Positions 37,924-53,217 are shown, numbered from the stretch's first letter. The stretch: 64,000 bases of DNA from Methylobacillus sp. (GCA_031277395.1 JAITML010000009.1:1-64000); one strand, 5' to 3'. The notes: generated from the sequence alone by a model not told the origin. Numbers and translations are program-made.

Positions 37924-38925
37924 ATGAAACACCGGTTAAGCGCACTGCTGGATTATCTCAAACATCACCGCGACTTCGCGCTGCTGGGCGGCGCGGGGCT
38001 GCTGTTGCTGCTGGCATTGTTTCGTCCGACCGTGCAGGTGCAACGCGACATCTATACTTATCTGCTGGTCGTTGACATCACGCAAAGCATGAACACGGTG
38101 GACATGACGCTGGACGGCAAACCCGTGAGCCGCAACATTTATACACGCCGCTTGCTGCACAACCTGATTTCCGGAATGCCGTGCGGCACGCGCGTGAGCG
38201 TCGCCCTGTTTGCGGGAACTAATGCCGCGCTGCAATATTCTCCCATCGAAGTCTGCGCCAATTTCAACGCGATTCAGGACAACATCGAACACATGGAATG
38301 GCGTATGGCCTGGTCCGGCAACAGCCGTTTGCGCCAGGCCGCGCAATCCATCGCGCACCTCACACGTACTCTGGGCGAGCCGTCGCAGGTGGTGTTTTTC
38401 ACCGACGGCGAAGAAGCGCCGAGATTGCATGCATTCAACACGCTCGATCTGTCCGGCTTTCAGGAGGGCAAGGGCTGGCTCATCGTGGGCATAGGCAGCG
38501 AAAAAGGCGCGCCCATTCCCAAATACGATGAAAACAACAAATTGCTCGGCTACTGGTCTGCGGAAAGTTTTCAGGTGCAACCCGGCGTCGCGGAAATTTC
38601 CCAGCAGAACTTCGGCGCGCGCGACAGTGGCGTCGCCCTGCTCGACAGCTCGCGCCAGTATTCCAAACTGGATGAAGAATATCTGCTGAAATACGCTGAG
38701 GAAATCGGCAGCAGTTATGTGCGCGGCGACGGCATCGCCCGCGTGCAAAGCGCGATCACGAGCCTCAAACCCGCGCGACGCGACATGGCACCCATGGAAA
38801 TCCACCGCATACTGGCCGCCATCGCGGGACTACTGCTCATCGCCGCCTACTTCAGCCACCATCCGTGGCGTCTCCTGCGTCGGCTGCTGCACCGCTACGG
38901 TATCCTGCGCGCGCATCCGGGCTGA
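37924..38925 (+). CDS. mxaL: MxaL-like membrane protein with von Willebrand A domain
   Basis: The 333-residue protein has one transmembrane helix (about 18-34), a vWA domain with MIDAS DITQS (51-55), VFFTDGEEAPRLHAF and GWLIVGIGSEKGAP, and a C-terminal helix (about 293-310) followed by a basic tail. It closes the six-gene mxaRSACKL-like run. The next gene starts after 112 nt containing a short GGTTTCAGG-type imperfect repeat (38939-38965). Confidence 0.8.
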   Translation: MKHRLSALLDYLKHHRDFALLGGAGLLLLLALFRPTVQVQRDIYTYLLVVDITQSMNTVDMTLDGKPVSRNIYTRRLLHNLISGMPCGTRVSVALFAGTNAALQYSPIEVCANFNAIQDNIEHMEWRMAWSGNSRLRQAAQSIAHLTRTLGEPSQVVFFTDGEEAPRLHAFNTLDLSGFQEGKGWLIVGIGSEKGAPIPKYDENNKLLGYWSAESFQVQPGVAEISQQNFGARDSGVALLDSSRQYSKLDEEYLLKYAEEIGSSYVRGDGIARVQSAITSLKPARRDMAPMEIHRILAAIAGLLLIAAYFSHHPWRLLRRLLHRYGILRAHPG

Positions 38926-39037
38926 CTTCGGTTTCAGGTTTCGGGATACAGGTTTCAGGCTTCAGCAAGACGGCATTTCACTTTGCTCCACCCCGCGCTG
39001 ATACAATCACTGAATACAAACACACGGGGAATCATCC

Positions 39038-40225
39038 ATGAAATTCGTGATCGTGCGGGCACTCATGCTGTGCGCTTTTCAGGCGTGGTCGCTTGCCGCA
39101 ATTGCCGGAACCGAGGTTTATACCGGCACGCTGGGCAATCAGCCGATTGTGATGGAGCTTAAGTCAGATGGCAGCAGCGATATTGAAGGTCGCTATTTCT
39201 ATGTGAAATACCACGCCGATCTCCAGCTCGCCGGCCAAGCCTCGGGGACTGACAGCCTATCCTTGCAGGAGGGCTACAGCGATTACGATAAATCCGTGCT
39301 ACCGAAAATCGAACTGAAAAAAGATGCCCAAGGTCAGTGGTCGGGCACATGGACAAAATCCAAAGAAAAATCTGTCGCACTGCATCTGCAACCCGCCCAA
39401 GTCCCCGCACCCGCGGCGAATGCCGACCCCTGGTTCAAGAAACTTTACACCAGCAATCTGTACGAATATCTGCGGCTAAGCGGCCTCACCTTGAAGAAAG
39501 GAGAGCGGCAGACTTTCATGGGCCATACCCTGCAATGGTGGAGCGAGCCGGGCTCAAAGATCAGCATGTTTGAAATTCTGGACGGCTACCCCGATGCGCA
39601 GCGGCAGAAAATCAACGAAGTGTTGCGCGCCCGATTGTGGCAGGAAGTCAGCAACTTTCACGGATGCGTCAGCGGAAACAGATCATCAGGCAGCAATTAC
39701 GACCAGACTGTCACGCCCAATCTCTTGTCAGCCAATCTCATCAGCATCAGCGTGTTCACGGATTACTACTGCGGCGGCGCATACCCTGATTGGGGTGATG
39801 ACCCGATCAATATGGATGCGCGCACCGCGCAACCGCTCACGCTGGAAGACATACTCTGGGTGGGAGAAGGAAAGCCCGTGCGCTACGCAAGCGCCCTGCC
39901 CTATGGATACGACGAAGGCGCTGACAAGAAAGATTCTGACAGCTACGCGAGCTATCGTAGAACTCGTTTCGCGCCCTGGCTGATTCAGCAACTGCAAACC
40001 TTGCGTCCGGCCAGCGTCGATGAAAACGGATGCGATAGCGATTATCCCGATGATCCCGAAACGGCTTTCTGGTGGCAGTTTCCGACCTGGTATCTCACTT
40101 CGGAAGGCATCGTGTTCACGCCGTCTTATCCTCACGTCGCGGCGGTTTGCAGAATCGAAACGCCCGCCCTGCCCTGGAAAATTGTGCGCGAGCACCCCGG
40201 CGTGCTGAAGATGACCTTGCCTTGA
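39038..40225 (+). CDS. Exported protein with a DUF3298-like C-terminal region
   Basis: This 395-residue protein has a signal peptide (about 1-23, ending LAAIAGTE), an N-terminal domain about whether-substituted beta strands (GTEVYTGTLGNQPIVMELK and IEGRYFYVKYHADLQLAG), and a C-terminal region with FTDYYCGGAYPDWGDDPINM and LTLEDIL, a pattern like DUF3298. Cysteines in the second half may form disulfides. GGGGA precedes the ATG. It is not clearly part of the mxa-like operon. Function unknown. Confidence 0.78.
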   Translation: MKFVIVRALMLCAFQAWSLAAIAGTEVYTGTLGNQPIVMELKSDGSSDIEGRYFYVKYHADLQLAGQASGTDSLSLQEGYSDYDKSVLPKIELKKDAQGQWSGTWTKSKEKSVALHLQPAQVPAPAANADPWFKKLYTSNLYEYLRLSGLTLKKGERQTFMGHTLQWWSEPGSKISMFEILDGYPDAQRQKINEVLRARLWQEVSNFHGCVSGNRSSGSNYDQTVTPNLLSANLISISVFTDYYCGGAYPDWGDDPINMDARTAQPLTLEDILWVGEGKPVRYASALPYGYDEGADKKDSDSYASYRRTRFAPWLIQQLQTLRPASVDENGCDSDYPDDPETAFWWQFPTWYLTSEGIVFTPSYPHVAAVCRIETPALPWKIVREHPGVLKMTLP

Positions 40226-40263
40226 GATTGTGCGGGCGGGGGGGCAGGTATCAGAAATCAGGA

Positions 40264-40388
40264 ATCAGTAACCCCATCCCCACCTCAATCCTCCCCTTGA
40301 AGGGGAGGACTTCAAAACTTCGCACAGTTCTCCTTCCCCTTCAAGGGGGAGAGTGTAGCGAGGGGGCTGCGGGGATGGGGTTACTGAT
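40264..40388. repeat. 125-bp inverted-repeat element at the ygfX 3' end
   Basis: ATCAGTAACCCCATCCCC (40264-40281) and its exact reverse complement (40371-40388) bound the element. Inside lie two more palindromes, CCTCCCCTTGAAGGGGAGG and CCTTCCCCTTCAAGGGGGAG. Outside the arms CAGGAATCAG (40259-40268) and its complement (40399-40408) extend the symmetry. There is no ORF for a transposase. It resembles a non-autonomous palindromic element or a large bidirectional terminator. Confidence 0.8.
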
Positions 40389-40854
40389 CCCCGTCACCTG
40401 ATTCCTGATCCCTGTTCTGGTTCCCCCACTTCAACCATACCCGCAGCCGACGCAAGGCTTCCGCGTCGGCGCTGTCCGGGAGTAGCACCGCATAGCGTGA
40501 TAACCGCTGCCCTTCCGGTGCGAGCACCAGCACGGTCAAGGGCGGGGTGACAAAGCTGTCTCCGCGCACGGTCGCCACGCGCCAGCCTTGTTCGCGCGTG
40601 AGCATGCTCAATTCGCCGCTGGCTGATACTTCCAGCGCGAGTATGGACGAGCGCAGCGCAAGCCGGGCATCGCGCATGATATGGAATGCCGATGCTGCCA
40701 GCATGAACAAAACAATGCCCGATTTCACCCAGAGTGAAATCGGCAGTATGCCTATCGCGGCGCATGCGGCGCAGACCGCGCCGCCCAGCAGCCAGGTGAG
40801 GCGGCGCGACGGACGCAGGTCAAGACGAACCGGCTTGGCGTTATAATGACTCAT
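40381..40854 (-). CDS. ygfX: YgfX-like membrane protein
   Basis: The 157-residue protein opens with a basic segment (VRLDLRPSRRLTWLL), has two transmembrane helices (about 21-38 and 43-60) and a soluble C-terminal domain with WRVATVRGDSFVTPPLTVLVL and YAVLLPDSADAEALRRLRVWL. This matches the YgfX/CptA type, and ygfZ lies next door as in enterobacteria. The last residues (RDQESGDGDQ) and the stop codon come from the inverted-repeat element at 40264-40408, so the native C-terminus was probably replaced. It diverges from ygfZ. Confidence 0.8.
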   Translation of the reverse strand: MSHYNAKPVRLDLRPSRRLTWLLGGAVCAACAAIGILPISLWVKSGIVLFMLAASAFHIMRDARLALRSSILALEVSASGELSMLTREQGWRVATVRGDSFVTPPLTVLVLAPEGQRLSRYAVLLPDSADAEALRRLRVWLKWGNQNRDQESGDGDQ

Positions 40855-40877
40855 CGGTTTTTATCTGGATTTTTTTT

Positions 40878-41909
40878 ATGCATTCCGCTTGGCAAGAATT
40901 TCTCGTTTCCCGTGGCGCCCGCATCGAGCAGGGTCACGTTGTTCATTTCGGCCAGCCCGGGCAGAAGATGCAGTCTGCAGGCAAGTATGACATTATCGCC
41001 GATCTTTCGCACCGTGGTTTGTTAAGAGTGAGCGGCGAGGACGCGCAAACATTTTTGCAGGGCCAACTCACCAATGACATGAAACTGCTCACGGGCGGCA
41101 ACGCGCTCTACGCGGGTTACTGCAACCCCAAGGGGCGGATGCTCGCGCTGTTTCTTGTCTTCACGCATAGTGAACATTTTTATCTGCAACTCAACGGCGC
41201 GCTCAAGGACGCGCTGATGAAGCGCCTCAAAATGTATGTGCTGCGCTCCAAAGTCGTCATTGAAGACAAGAGCGACGAAGTCGTGCATTTTGGCATCGCC
41301 GGCGCGGAAGCCGCCAGCGCGCTCAAGGCGCATTTCGGCAGCGTACCCGAGGAGCCCATGCAAATGCTCAAGCACGAAGCCGCGACGCTGCTGCGTCTGC
41401 CCGGTCAAATGCCGCGTTACGAAATTTTTGTCCGCCCCGAATACGCCGCCGCGTTATGGGAAACGCTTGAAAAAACCTGCGCGCCCGCGGGTTATCTCAA
41501 CTGGGAATGGCGCGAAATCCACGCGGGCATTCCCGACATCACGCCCGCGACGCAGGAAGCCTTTGTGCCGCAGATGCTCAATCTCGACGCTCTCGGCGGC
41601 ATCAGTTTCAAGAAAGGCTGCTACACCGGCCAGGAAATCGTCGCGCGCACTCACTACCTCGGCAAAGTCAAACGCCGCACCCATCTCGGCCATGTCGATA
41701 GCGCGGATGCGCCACAAGCGGGCGAGCCGGTATTCGGCAGCGACGGCGCGGAACCGGCAGGCATGATAGTGCGCGTTGCGCCAGCGCCCGATGGCGGCTT
41801 CGATTTGCTCTACGAGGTCCGGCTGGAAAGTCTGGAAGCGGGCGCGTTAAAACTTGGAAGCGCAGACGGCGCGGAAATTCAGCCACTGACGCTGCCTTAC
41901 GCGCTGTGA
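40878..41909 (+). CDS. ygfZ: Folate-binding protein YgfZ (Fe-S cluster maintenance)
   Basis: YgfZ (343 residues) is a GcvT-like tetrahydrofolate-binding protein that supports assembly or repair of some Fe-S enzymes. The signature KGCYTGQEIVART near residue 250 carries the essential cysteine. The N-terminal part has LRVSGEDAQTFLQGQLTNDM and GYCNPKGRMLALFLVF. The ribosome site is weak (GGA before a T-run). It is convergent with a membrane protein gene. Confidence 0.96.
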   Translation: MHSAWQEFLVSRGARIEQGHVVHFGQPGQKMQSAGKYDIIADLSHRGLLRVSGEDAQTFLQGQLTNDMKLLTGGNALYAGYCNPKGRMLALFLVFTHSEHFYLQLNGALKDALMKRLKMYVLRSKVVIEDKSDEVVHFGIAGAEAASALKAHFGSVPEEPMQMLKHEAATLLRLPGQMPRYEIFVRPEYAAALWETLEKTCAPAGYLNWEWREIHAGIPDITPATQEAFVPQMLNLDALGGISFKKGCYTGQEIVARTHYLGKVKRRTHLGHVDSADAPQAGEPVFGSDGAEPAGMIVRVAPAPDGGFDLLYEVRLESLEAGALKLGSADGAEIQPLTLPYAL

Positions 41910-41920
41910 TGCGCGGTTGC

Positions 41921-42496
41921 TCAACGCCAAATCAGCTCAGAAATATCGTACCAGACGGCAAAGCCAATCAACCAGGAAACCATCATCGCAACCGCCACCC
42001 AGTCTGGCACGAGCTTTATTCCCGACACGGCGGGATCAGGTTTTTCAGGCACGGCCTCCCACCTGATATTGAAGCGGTTCGGGTTGGTCAATTCGACGGT
42101 GACGGGCAGGACATCGCCCTTGTCAGGGTACTTGTTTTCCAGCAACGCTTTGGTCACTTTCACTTCGCACTCCGGGATTCCAGGCGCGGAAATGATGCCA
42201 ACGACTGTCACAATCCAGTATTTGCATCTCCCGTCCGGCGGCGAATCATATTCCGGCCCCAGAAATGTCAGCGTTCCATCCACCGGATGCTTGATACGCA
42301 AGGGGGGCTTGTCTCGAAAGAAAAAATAAAAGCAGAGGGCTAATGCCGCACACGCAATGAGCAGACCTTTCCAGCCAAAGGCGGCAACTATTTCTCCCGC
42401 CAACTCCAGAACAATGGCCAAAACCCAGAATATGGCAAACGAGAGTATGCCGGTCAGGATGATGATGCCTGTTGCTTTTAGCGTTTTGTGTAACAT
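41921..42496 (-). CDS. Hypothetical inner-membrane protein
   Basis: This 191-residue protein has two N-terminal transmembrane helices (about 8-30 and 38-57), a soluble middle region (60-160, IKHPVDGTLTFLGPEYDSP) and a C-terminal helix (about 167-183). The start is uncertain: ATG at 42496 has AAGGGA only 2 nt upstream, and an in-frame TTG at 42520 is an alternative. No family is recognised. The region from here to the M48 gene (42497-42643) holds a hairpin. Confidence 0.65.
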   Translation of the reverse strand: MLHKTLKATGIIILTGILSFAIFWVLAIVLELAGEIVAAFGWKGLLIACAALALCFYFFFRDKPPLRIKHPVDGTLTFLGPEYDSPPDGRCKYWIVTVVGIISAPGIPECEVKVTKALLENKYPDKGDVLPVTVELTNPNRFNIRWEAVPEKPDPAVSGIKLVPDWVAVAMMVSWLIGFAVWYDISELIWR

Positions 42497-42603
42497 TTCC
42501 CTTGCAAGCCCAATACCCAATCAGCGGGGCTTTCCTAATAAAAGTGGACTGCTGAATATTAAGTGCATTGCCGTTCAAACACCACCGGGAAACGATGGCC
42601 GGC

Positions 42604-42634
42604 GCAGGACAGGCATGGAAAAACCTGTCCCTGC
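42604..42634 (-). terminator. Hairpin downstream of the M48 protease gene
   Basis: GCAGGACAGG (42604-42613) pairs with CCTGTCCCTGC (42624-42634) with one bulged base. It lies 10 nt past the M48 stop on the minus strand, and its loop reads T5 on that strand. It resembles the hairpin at 37-71. Confidence 0.45.
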
Positions 42635-42643
42635 CAAACTGCT

Positions 42644-43777
42644 TTAGTGTGGGATCACCTGCGGTTGTTCCGGCGTTGTTTTGCTGGTCTGGATTTCCCC
42701 CAGTTCAGGCCGGAGCAGTTCGCCGTGCTCGATTTTCTGCTTGATTTCCCCGACGGCAGTTTCCAGTCCGAGAAAACGTTCGGGCGTGGTCGGGTGTGTG
42801 GATTTCATGGTGATGGCCTTGGAATTGGTCGTCGCCATGCGTCGCCAGAAATTGGGGGCATCGCTGATGTCGTAATTCGCCAGCGCCATGAAATACAGAC
42901 CCACATAGTCCGCCTCTTTCTCGAAATCGACGGAATACACGCCCGCTCCGATGGCGGAACCGGCACGCGAAAAATCACCGCCGGTATTGACGCCGCCCAG
43001 GGCCGCCGCAATATCGAGCAACAAGCCTGCAATGCCGCCGACGGTGGAGTTGGTTTGCTGGGCATCAATATGCTTCATCGCGTTGTGCGCAAGCTCGTGG
43101 CTCACCACCAGCGCGACTTCCTCATCGCTGCGGAAGAACTCCATCATGCCCTTGTAGATCACGATCCTGCTCCCGTCGGCGTAGGCATTCTTCACGTCAT
43201 CGGGCGACAGATCCACGCTGAAATCGCACGCCTGTTCGGGCATCATGGACAGCTTGATTTCCTCGGTGCCGCGCTGCACCGTGAATTCCACCGGCACGCC
43301 GAGCTTGCCCTCAGCCGCGATTTTTTCGTTGAAGCGGGCTATCGTGTCCTTGCCGATCGAGGGTATCCAGCCATTGACCGAGCGCACAATATCGCCTTCC
43401 TTCATTCCGGCCTGATACGCCACTGAGCCGGGCGCGACGCTCGCGACAGTGGGCGTGGTGTCGATGCCGAAACCTGCTGCGACAACATCCCGCCACTCCT
43501 TGCCGAAATTTTCCTGCGTCCATGCGGTGAAACCGTAGTACGGCGCGACCTTGTCGCCGCACAACTCCCTGCCACTCACAACAATGCGCGAAGCCACTCC
43601 CTGCAAGCGCCGGTAGGATTGCACGTATTCATTGATCACCATTTCGCGTTGCTTGCGCGTTTCTTCCTGCGCGCGAGTGTCGTCCACCTGGGGGACGCGA
43701 GTTTGCGGAGCGACGCAAGCAGTGAGTGCGACAGGTACAAGCAACGCGAGCAGACGCGCGGGAGAGCGGAGTTTCAT
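42644..43777 (-). CDS. M48-family metalloprotease lipoprotein with PDZ domain
   Basis: This 377-residue protein has a lipoprotein signal with lipobox LTAC (C21), a PDZ-like segment (about 105-175: VASVAPGSVAYQAGMKEGDI), and an M48 peptidase domain with zinc motif HELAH (227-231) and a later glutamate in EKEADYVGLYFMA. It is probably attached to the outer membrane facing the periplasm, and may act in envelope protein quality control like BepA or LoiP. The PDZ placed before the peptidase domain is less common in the family. Confidence 0.9.
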   Translation of the reverse strand: MKLRSPARLLALLVPVALTACVAPQTRVPQVDDTRAQEETRKQREMVINEYVQSYRRLQGVASRIVVSGRELCGDKVAPYYGFTAWTQENFGKEWRDVVAAGFGIDTTPTVASVAPGSVAYQAGMKEGDIVRSVNGWIPSIGKDTIARFNEKIAAEGKLGVPVEFTVQRGTEEIKLSMMPEQACDFSVDLSPDDVKNAYADGSRIVIYKGMMEFFRSDEEVALVVSHELAHNAMKHIDAQQTNSTVGGIAGLLLDIAAALGGVNTGGDFSRAGSAIGAGVYSVDFEKEADYVGLYFMALANYDISDAPNFWRRMATTNSKAITMKSTHPTTPERFLGLETAVGEIKQKIEHGELLRPELGEIQTSKTTPEQPQVIPH

Positions 43778-43868
43778 TGAAATTTCCTTGGCATGTCGCC
43801 GAAATAACAGGATAAAAATATACCTATACTATAGCACGGCGACCGGAGAGGAAAACAAGACCAAAGAA

Positions 43869-44225
43869 TCAAGGCGAACGCGATTGCGGGACGGATTCTG
43901 CCTGTTCGCCGGGAGCAGATGACGCTGGCGGCACGGATGGCAGACCGCTTCCATCCATCATCTGATAAAACACCTCGTCCTGCTTGATCATGCCGAGTTC
44001 GCTGCGCGCGCGTTCTTCAATCGCAGCGTAGCCCTGTTTGAGGTCGCGCACTTCAGCGTCCACGGTGTCGTTGCGAATCTTGAGGGTGGTATTGGTTTCT
44101 TTTTGTTTGTCGATTTGCTGATTAAGATCCCACACGCGCAGCCAACTGCCTTTGCCGAGCCACAATGGATATTGCAGCAATGCGATAAGCGCGACGAACA
44201 GGATAGTCAGCCAGCGCATGGACAT
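43869..44225 (-). CDS. ftsB: Cell division protein FtsB
   Basis: FtsB (118 residues) is a bitopic divisome protein that forms the FtsQLB complex. It has a short cytoplasmic start, a transmembrane helix (about 4-20, [18 protein letters not shown]), a coiled coil (about 30-75, [20 protein letters not shown]) and [24 protein letters not shown], the conserved end. The C-terminus has a proline/serine tail (about 93-118) not found in short homologues. It lies 8 nt after eno, the usual order. Confidence 0.93.
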   Translation of the reverse strand: MSMRWLTILFVALIALLQYPLWLGKGSWLRVWDLNQQIDKQKETNTTLKIRNDTVDAEVRDLKQGYAAIEERARSELGMIKQDEVFYQMMDGSGLPSVPPASSAPGEQAESVPQSRSP

Positions 44226-44233
44226 GAGGAAAC

Positions 44234-45529
<1,296 letters not shown>

Positions 45530-45538
45530 TTATGCAAG

Positions 45539-48508
<2,970 letters not shown>

Positions 48509-49636
48509 TCAATGAAAAAAATCCTTGCACTTCTCCAGCCATGATTTTGTTCGCGGACTGTGCTTGCCCGCATCCTGCTGATTGATTTCCTCCAGTTCCC
48601 GCAGCAATTCTTTTTGGCGTTCGGTGAGTTTGACCGGAGTTTCCACCGTAACGTGACACATGAGATCGCCGTAGTCATTGCCGCGTAGAGCTTTAATACC
48701 TTTGCCACGCAAACGGAAGACGGCGCCGGTTTGAGTTTCGGCGGGAATTTTGATTTTGGCGTGACCTTCCAGCGTGGGAACTTCAATTTCGCCGCCCAGA
48801 GCCGCCGTGCTGAAACTGATCGGCATTTCGCAATGCAGATCGGCGCCATCGCGCTGGAACACCGCGTGTTGCTTGAGATGCACAACCACATAAAGATCGC
48901 CCGGCGGGCCGCCGTTGACACCAGCCTCGCCTTCGCCGGACAAGCGGATGCGATCACCGTCATTGACGCCGGCAGGAATTTTTACCGACAGTGTTTTGTG
49001 TTGCTTGACGCGGCCGTCACCGTGACAAGTGGAACAAGGTTCTTCAACCATTTTTCCGCTGCCGTGGCATTTGGGGCAGGTTTGCTGTATCGAGAAAAAT
49101 CCCTGTTGCATACGTACCTGGCCATGACCGCCACAGGTGGTACAGGTGACCGGATTGGTGCCGGGTTTCGCGCCGCTGCCGTGACAGGTTTCGCATTGCG
49201 CCATGACCGGAATGCGGATCTTGGTTTCGGTACCGTGCGCGGCGTCTTCGAGCGTAAGCTCCATGTTGTAACGCAAATCCGCGCCGCGATAAACATTGGA
49301 ACGACCGCCGTTGCGTCCGCCAAAAATATCGCCAAAAATATCGGAGAAGGCATCGGCGAAACCGCCCGCGCCAAAACCACCCTGACCAAAACCGCCGCCC
49401 ATGCCCTGCGAATCAACACCGGCGTGACCATGCTGATCATAGGCCGCGCGTTTTTGCGCGTCGGTCAGAATATCCTTCGCTTCCGTGGCCTCCTTGAACT
49501 GCTCCTCCGCTTTCGGATTATCCGGATTGCGGTCGGGATGGTATTTCATCGCAAGTTTGCGATAGGCCTTTTTGATGTCCTCATCGGAAGCATCACGGTT
49601 GACGCCGAGGACTTCGTAATAATCACGTTTGCTCAT
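48509..49636 (-). CDS. dnaJ: Chaperone protein DnaJ (Hsp40)
   Basis: DnaJ (375 residues) delivers substrates to DnaK and stimulates its ATPase. The J domain (1-70) has the HPD motif in [17 protein letters not shown] Gly/Phe-rich region follows (about 76-115), then four zinc-finger repeats ([32 protein letters not shown]) and the substrate-binding C-terminal domain. It is the third gene of grpE-dnaK-dnaJ, with a palindromic repeat between dnaK and dnaJ. Confidence 0.98.
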   Translation of the reverse strand: MSKRDYYEVLGVNRDASDEDIKKAYRKLAMKYHPDRNPDNPKAEEQFKEATEAKDILTDAQKRAAYDQHGHAGVDSQGMGGGFGQGGFGAGGFADAFSDIFGDIFGGRNGGRSNVYRGADLRYNMELTLEDAAHGTETKIRIPVMAQCETCHGSGAKPGTNPVTCTTCGGHGQVRMQQGFFSIQQTCPKCHGSGKMVEEPCSTCHGDGRVKQHKTLSVKIPAGVNDGDRIRLSGEGEAGVNGGPPGDLYVVVHLKQHAVFQRDGADLHCEMPISFSTAALGGEIEVPTLEGHAKIKIPAETQTGAVFRLRGKGIKALRGNDYGDLMCHVTVETPVKLTERQKELLRELEEINQQDAGKHSPRTKSWLEKCKDFFH

Positions 49637-49656
49637 ATAGCCGTTCTAATGATTTT

Positions 49657-49680
49657 CCCTCTCCCGTTTCCGGGAGAGGG
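49657..49680. repeat. Palindromic intergenic repeat (CCCTCTCCC family) between dnaK and dnaJ
   Basis: CCCTCTCCCG and CGGGAGAGGG form a perfect 10-bp stem with a TTTC loop in the 60-bp gap of the chaperone operon. It could stabilise the upstream dnaK message or attenuate dnaJ expression. Confidence 0.75.
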
Positions 49681-49696
49681 ATGATGACGAGGGGAC

Positions 49697-51625
<1,929 letters not shown>

Positions 51626-51671
51626 AGTTATAGTCCTTCAAAAAGTTGTGGAATTGCTACCCATGGTTGGC

Positions 51672-51700
51672 AAATGGGGATGGTGTTCCGGTTTTTCAAG
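51672..51700 (-). promoter_or_regulatory. Consensus sigma-32 (heat-shock) promoter of dnaK
   Basis: On the minus strand CTTGAAA (51694-51700) is followed after 14 bp by CCCCATTT (51672-51679). This equals the RpoH consensus CTTGAAA / CCCCATNT at optimal spacing. It lies 47 nt before the dnaK start codon. Confidence 0.9.
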
Positions 51701-51728
51701 TGGCGCGGGATCCAAATCCGCCTGCGCA

Positions 51729-52247
51729 TTATTTCCCTTTCGCGACCATTACCAGTGCCGGTCGCAATACGCGATCATGCAGGGTGTAGCCTTTTTGCAG
51801 CACCTGCACCACGGTATTCGGCTCGGCATCGGATTCCACCATGCCTATTGCCTGATGCTGGTGCGGATCGAATTTCTCGCCTAGCGGATCAACCACGGTG
51901 ACATTGAATTTCTCGAATACATTGGTGAGCTGTTTCTGCGTGGCTTCCATGCCGCTCTTGTAACTCTCGACGGTGGAGGATTCGACCGCGAGCGCGGCAT
52001 CCAGGCTATCCATCACGGAAAGCAGCTCGGATGAAAATCTTTCCAGCGCGAACTTGCGCGCCTTGTCGGTTTCCTCCTGCGCGCGACGGCGGATATTCTC
52101 GGCTTCAGCCTTGGCATAAATCCAGGCATCGTGATGTTCCTGCGCCTTGCGCTCGGCTTCCTTGAGCAACTCCTCCACGGCAGGCGCGGCTTCGGCTTGC
52201 GGCTCATCCTGCGGATTTTCCGGCAGGATTTCTTCTTCTTGCGACAT
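51729..52247 (-). CDS. grpE: Nucleotide exchange factor GrpE
   Basis: GrpE (172 residues) releases ADP from DnaK. It has an acidic disordered start, a long coiled-coil helix (about 25-85, [20 protein letters not shown]), then [33 protein letters not shown] and the C-terminal beta domain [22 protein letters not shown] at 52247 is chosen because AAAGGGAAG precedes it; the ATG at 52265 includes that ribosome site within its codons. Confidence 0.97.
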   Translation of the reverse strand: MSQEEEILPENPQDEPQAEAAPAVEELLKEAERKAQEHHDAWIYAKAEAENIRRRAQEETDKARKFALERFSSELLSVMDSLDAALAVESSTVESYKSGMEATQKQLTNVFEKFNVTVVDPLGEKFDPHQHQAIGMVESDAEPNTVVQVLQKGYTLHDRVLRPALVMVAKGK

Positions 52248-52284
52248 AGAAACTTCCCTTTGCATAACAGTTCAATAAGTACGC

Positions 52285-52312
52285 AGATAGTGGCGGTTTG
52301 TGATAAAACAAG
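52285..52312 (-). promoter_or_regulatory. Possible sigma-32 promoter of grpE
   Basis: CTTGTTT (52306-52312, minus strand) and CCACTATCT (52285-52293) are spaced by 12 bp and resemble RpoH elements less exactly than the dnaK site. The position, about 40 nt before the grpE start, is suitable. Confidence 0.4.
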
Positions 52313-52394
52313 TCCCGCGCCCGGAAAATTGCGTTTGGCCTATAATTCTTTTTTCTGATTTGTTTTAACAATCAAAAGCTTCAGGGAGCACGCC

Positions 52395-53171
52395 ATGAAT
52401 TTCACCGAACACGCCCAGATCAATACGGCGCTCTACAAATTCGCCGAAGGCTATCTGGAAAAACGCGGCTGGTTCGAGAGCCTGGGCGGCATTCCGCGCA
52501 ACAAAAGCGGCGTTGTTCCCTGGATCACCTACCCGGCCTTTGTGCAGCTTGAGCGCATCGCTCGCGCCGATATGCGCGTATTTGAATACGGTTGTGGCGG
52601 ATCGTCACTGTGGTGGGCATCCCGCGTCGCCGAGGTCATCAGCGTGGAACACAATGCGCAGTGGGCGGCGCAGGTAACACAGATCGCATTTCAAAATCTG
52701 AAAGTTGTCGTGCGTGAGATGAACGCGGAATATTCCGTGGAAACACGCAATGCGATCGAACCATTTTTCGCGGACGCGCCCGAGCTTCCGGTCAGCGGAG
52801 ATCAAGCGCACGACATCACGCACGGAATGATCAACGAGGCGTTTATCGCCTACGCCGCCGAAATCATGAACTACGAAAAACAGAGCTTCGATGTGGTGGT
52901 GGTTGATGGCATGGCGCGTGCGCTCACCGCCTGGCTCGCCGCGCAATACGTCAAACCGGACGGCATCATCGTTTTCGACAATTCAGATCGCTGGCAATAT
53001 AACGCCGCATACCAGTTTTTGCACGAGGCGGGTTTCGCGCAAATTGATTTCTACGGCCCCGGCCCGGTCAATGCCGTGGAAACCTGCACCTCCATCTTTA
53101 CCCGCGACCTCAGGATTTTCACCGCCAACATCGCCCGCCCGCGCGGCAATTTCGCCGACATCGGCTGGTGA
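52395..53171 (+). CDS. SAM-dependent methyltransferase-like protein
   Basis: The 258-residue protein has a class I methyltransferase fold. The SAM-binding motif I is VFEYGCGGSSLWWA (about 62-75), motif II lies near VISVEHNAQWA, and later strands are FDVVVVDGMARAL and PDGIIVFDNSDRWQ. The N-terminal 50 residues (FAEGYLEKRGWFESLGGIPR) are a helical extension. Substrate is unknown; its position beside waaC hints at a surface glycan but is weak evidence. Confidence 0.78.
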   Translation: MNFTEHAQINTALYKFAEGYLEKRGWFESLGGIPRNKSGVVPWITYPAFVQLERIARADMRVFEYGCGGSSLWWASRVAEVISVEHNAQWAAQVTQIAFQNLKVVVREMNAEYSVETRNAIEPFFADAPELPVSGDQAHDITHGMINEAFIAYAAEIMNYEKQSFDVVVVDGMARALTAWLAAQYVKPDGIIVFDNSDRWQYNAAYQFLHEAGFAQIDFYGPGPVNAVETCTSIFTRDLRIFTANIARPRGNFADIGW

Positions 53172-53217
53172 TATTGAATACCGCCATTACGAACACGAAA
53201 CAACTTCGCCGGACAAA

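Noticed and set aside
40264..40388. Insertion sequence
   Set aside because: Perfect inverted ends but only 125 bp and no transposase frame; kept as a non-autonomous repeat.
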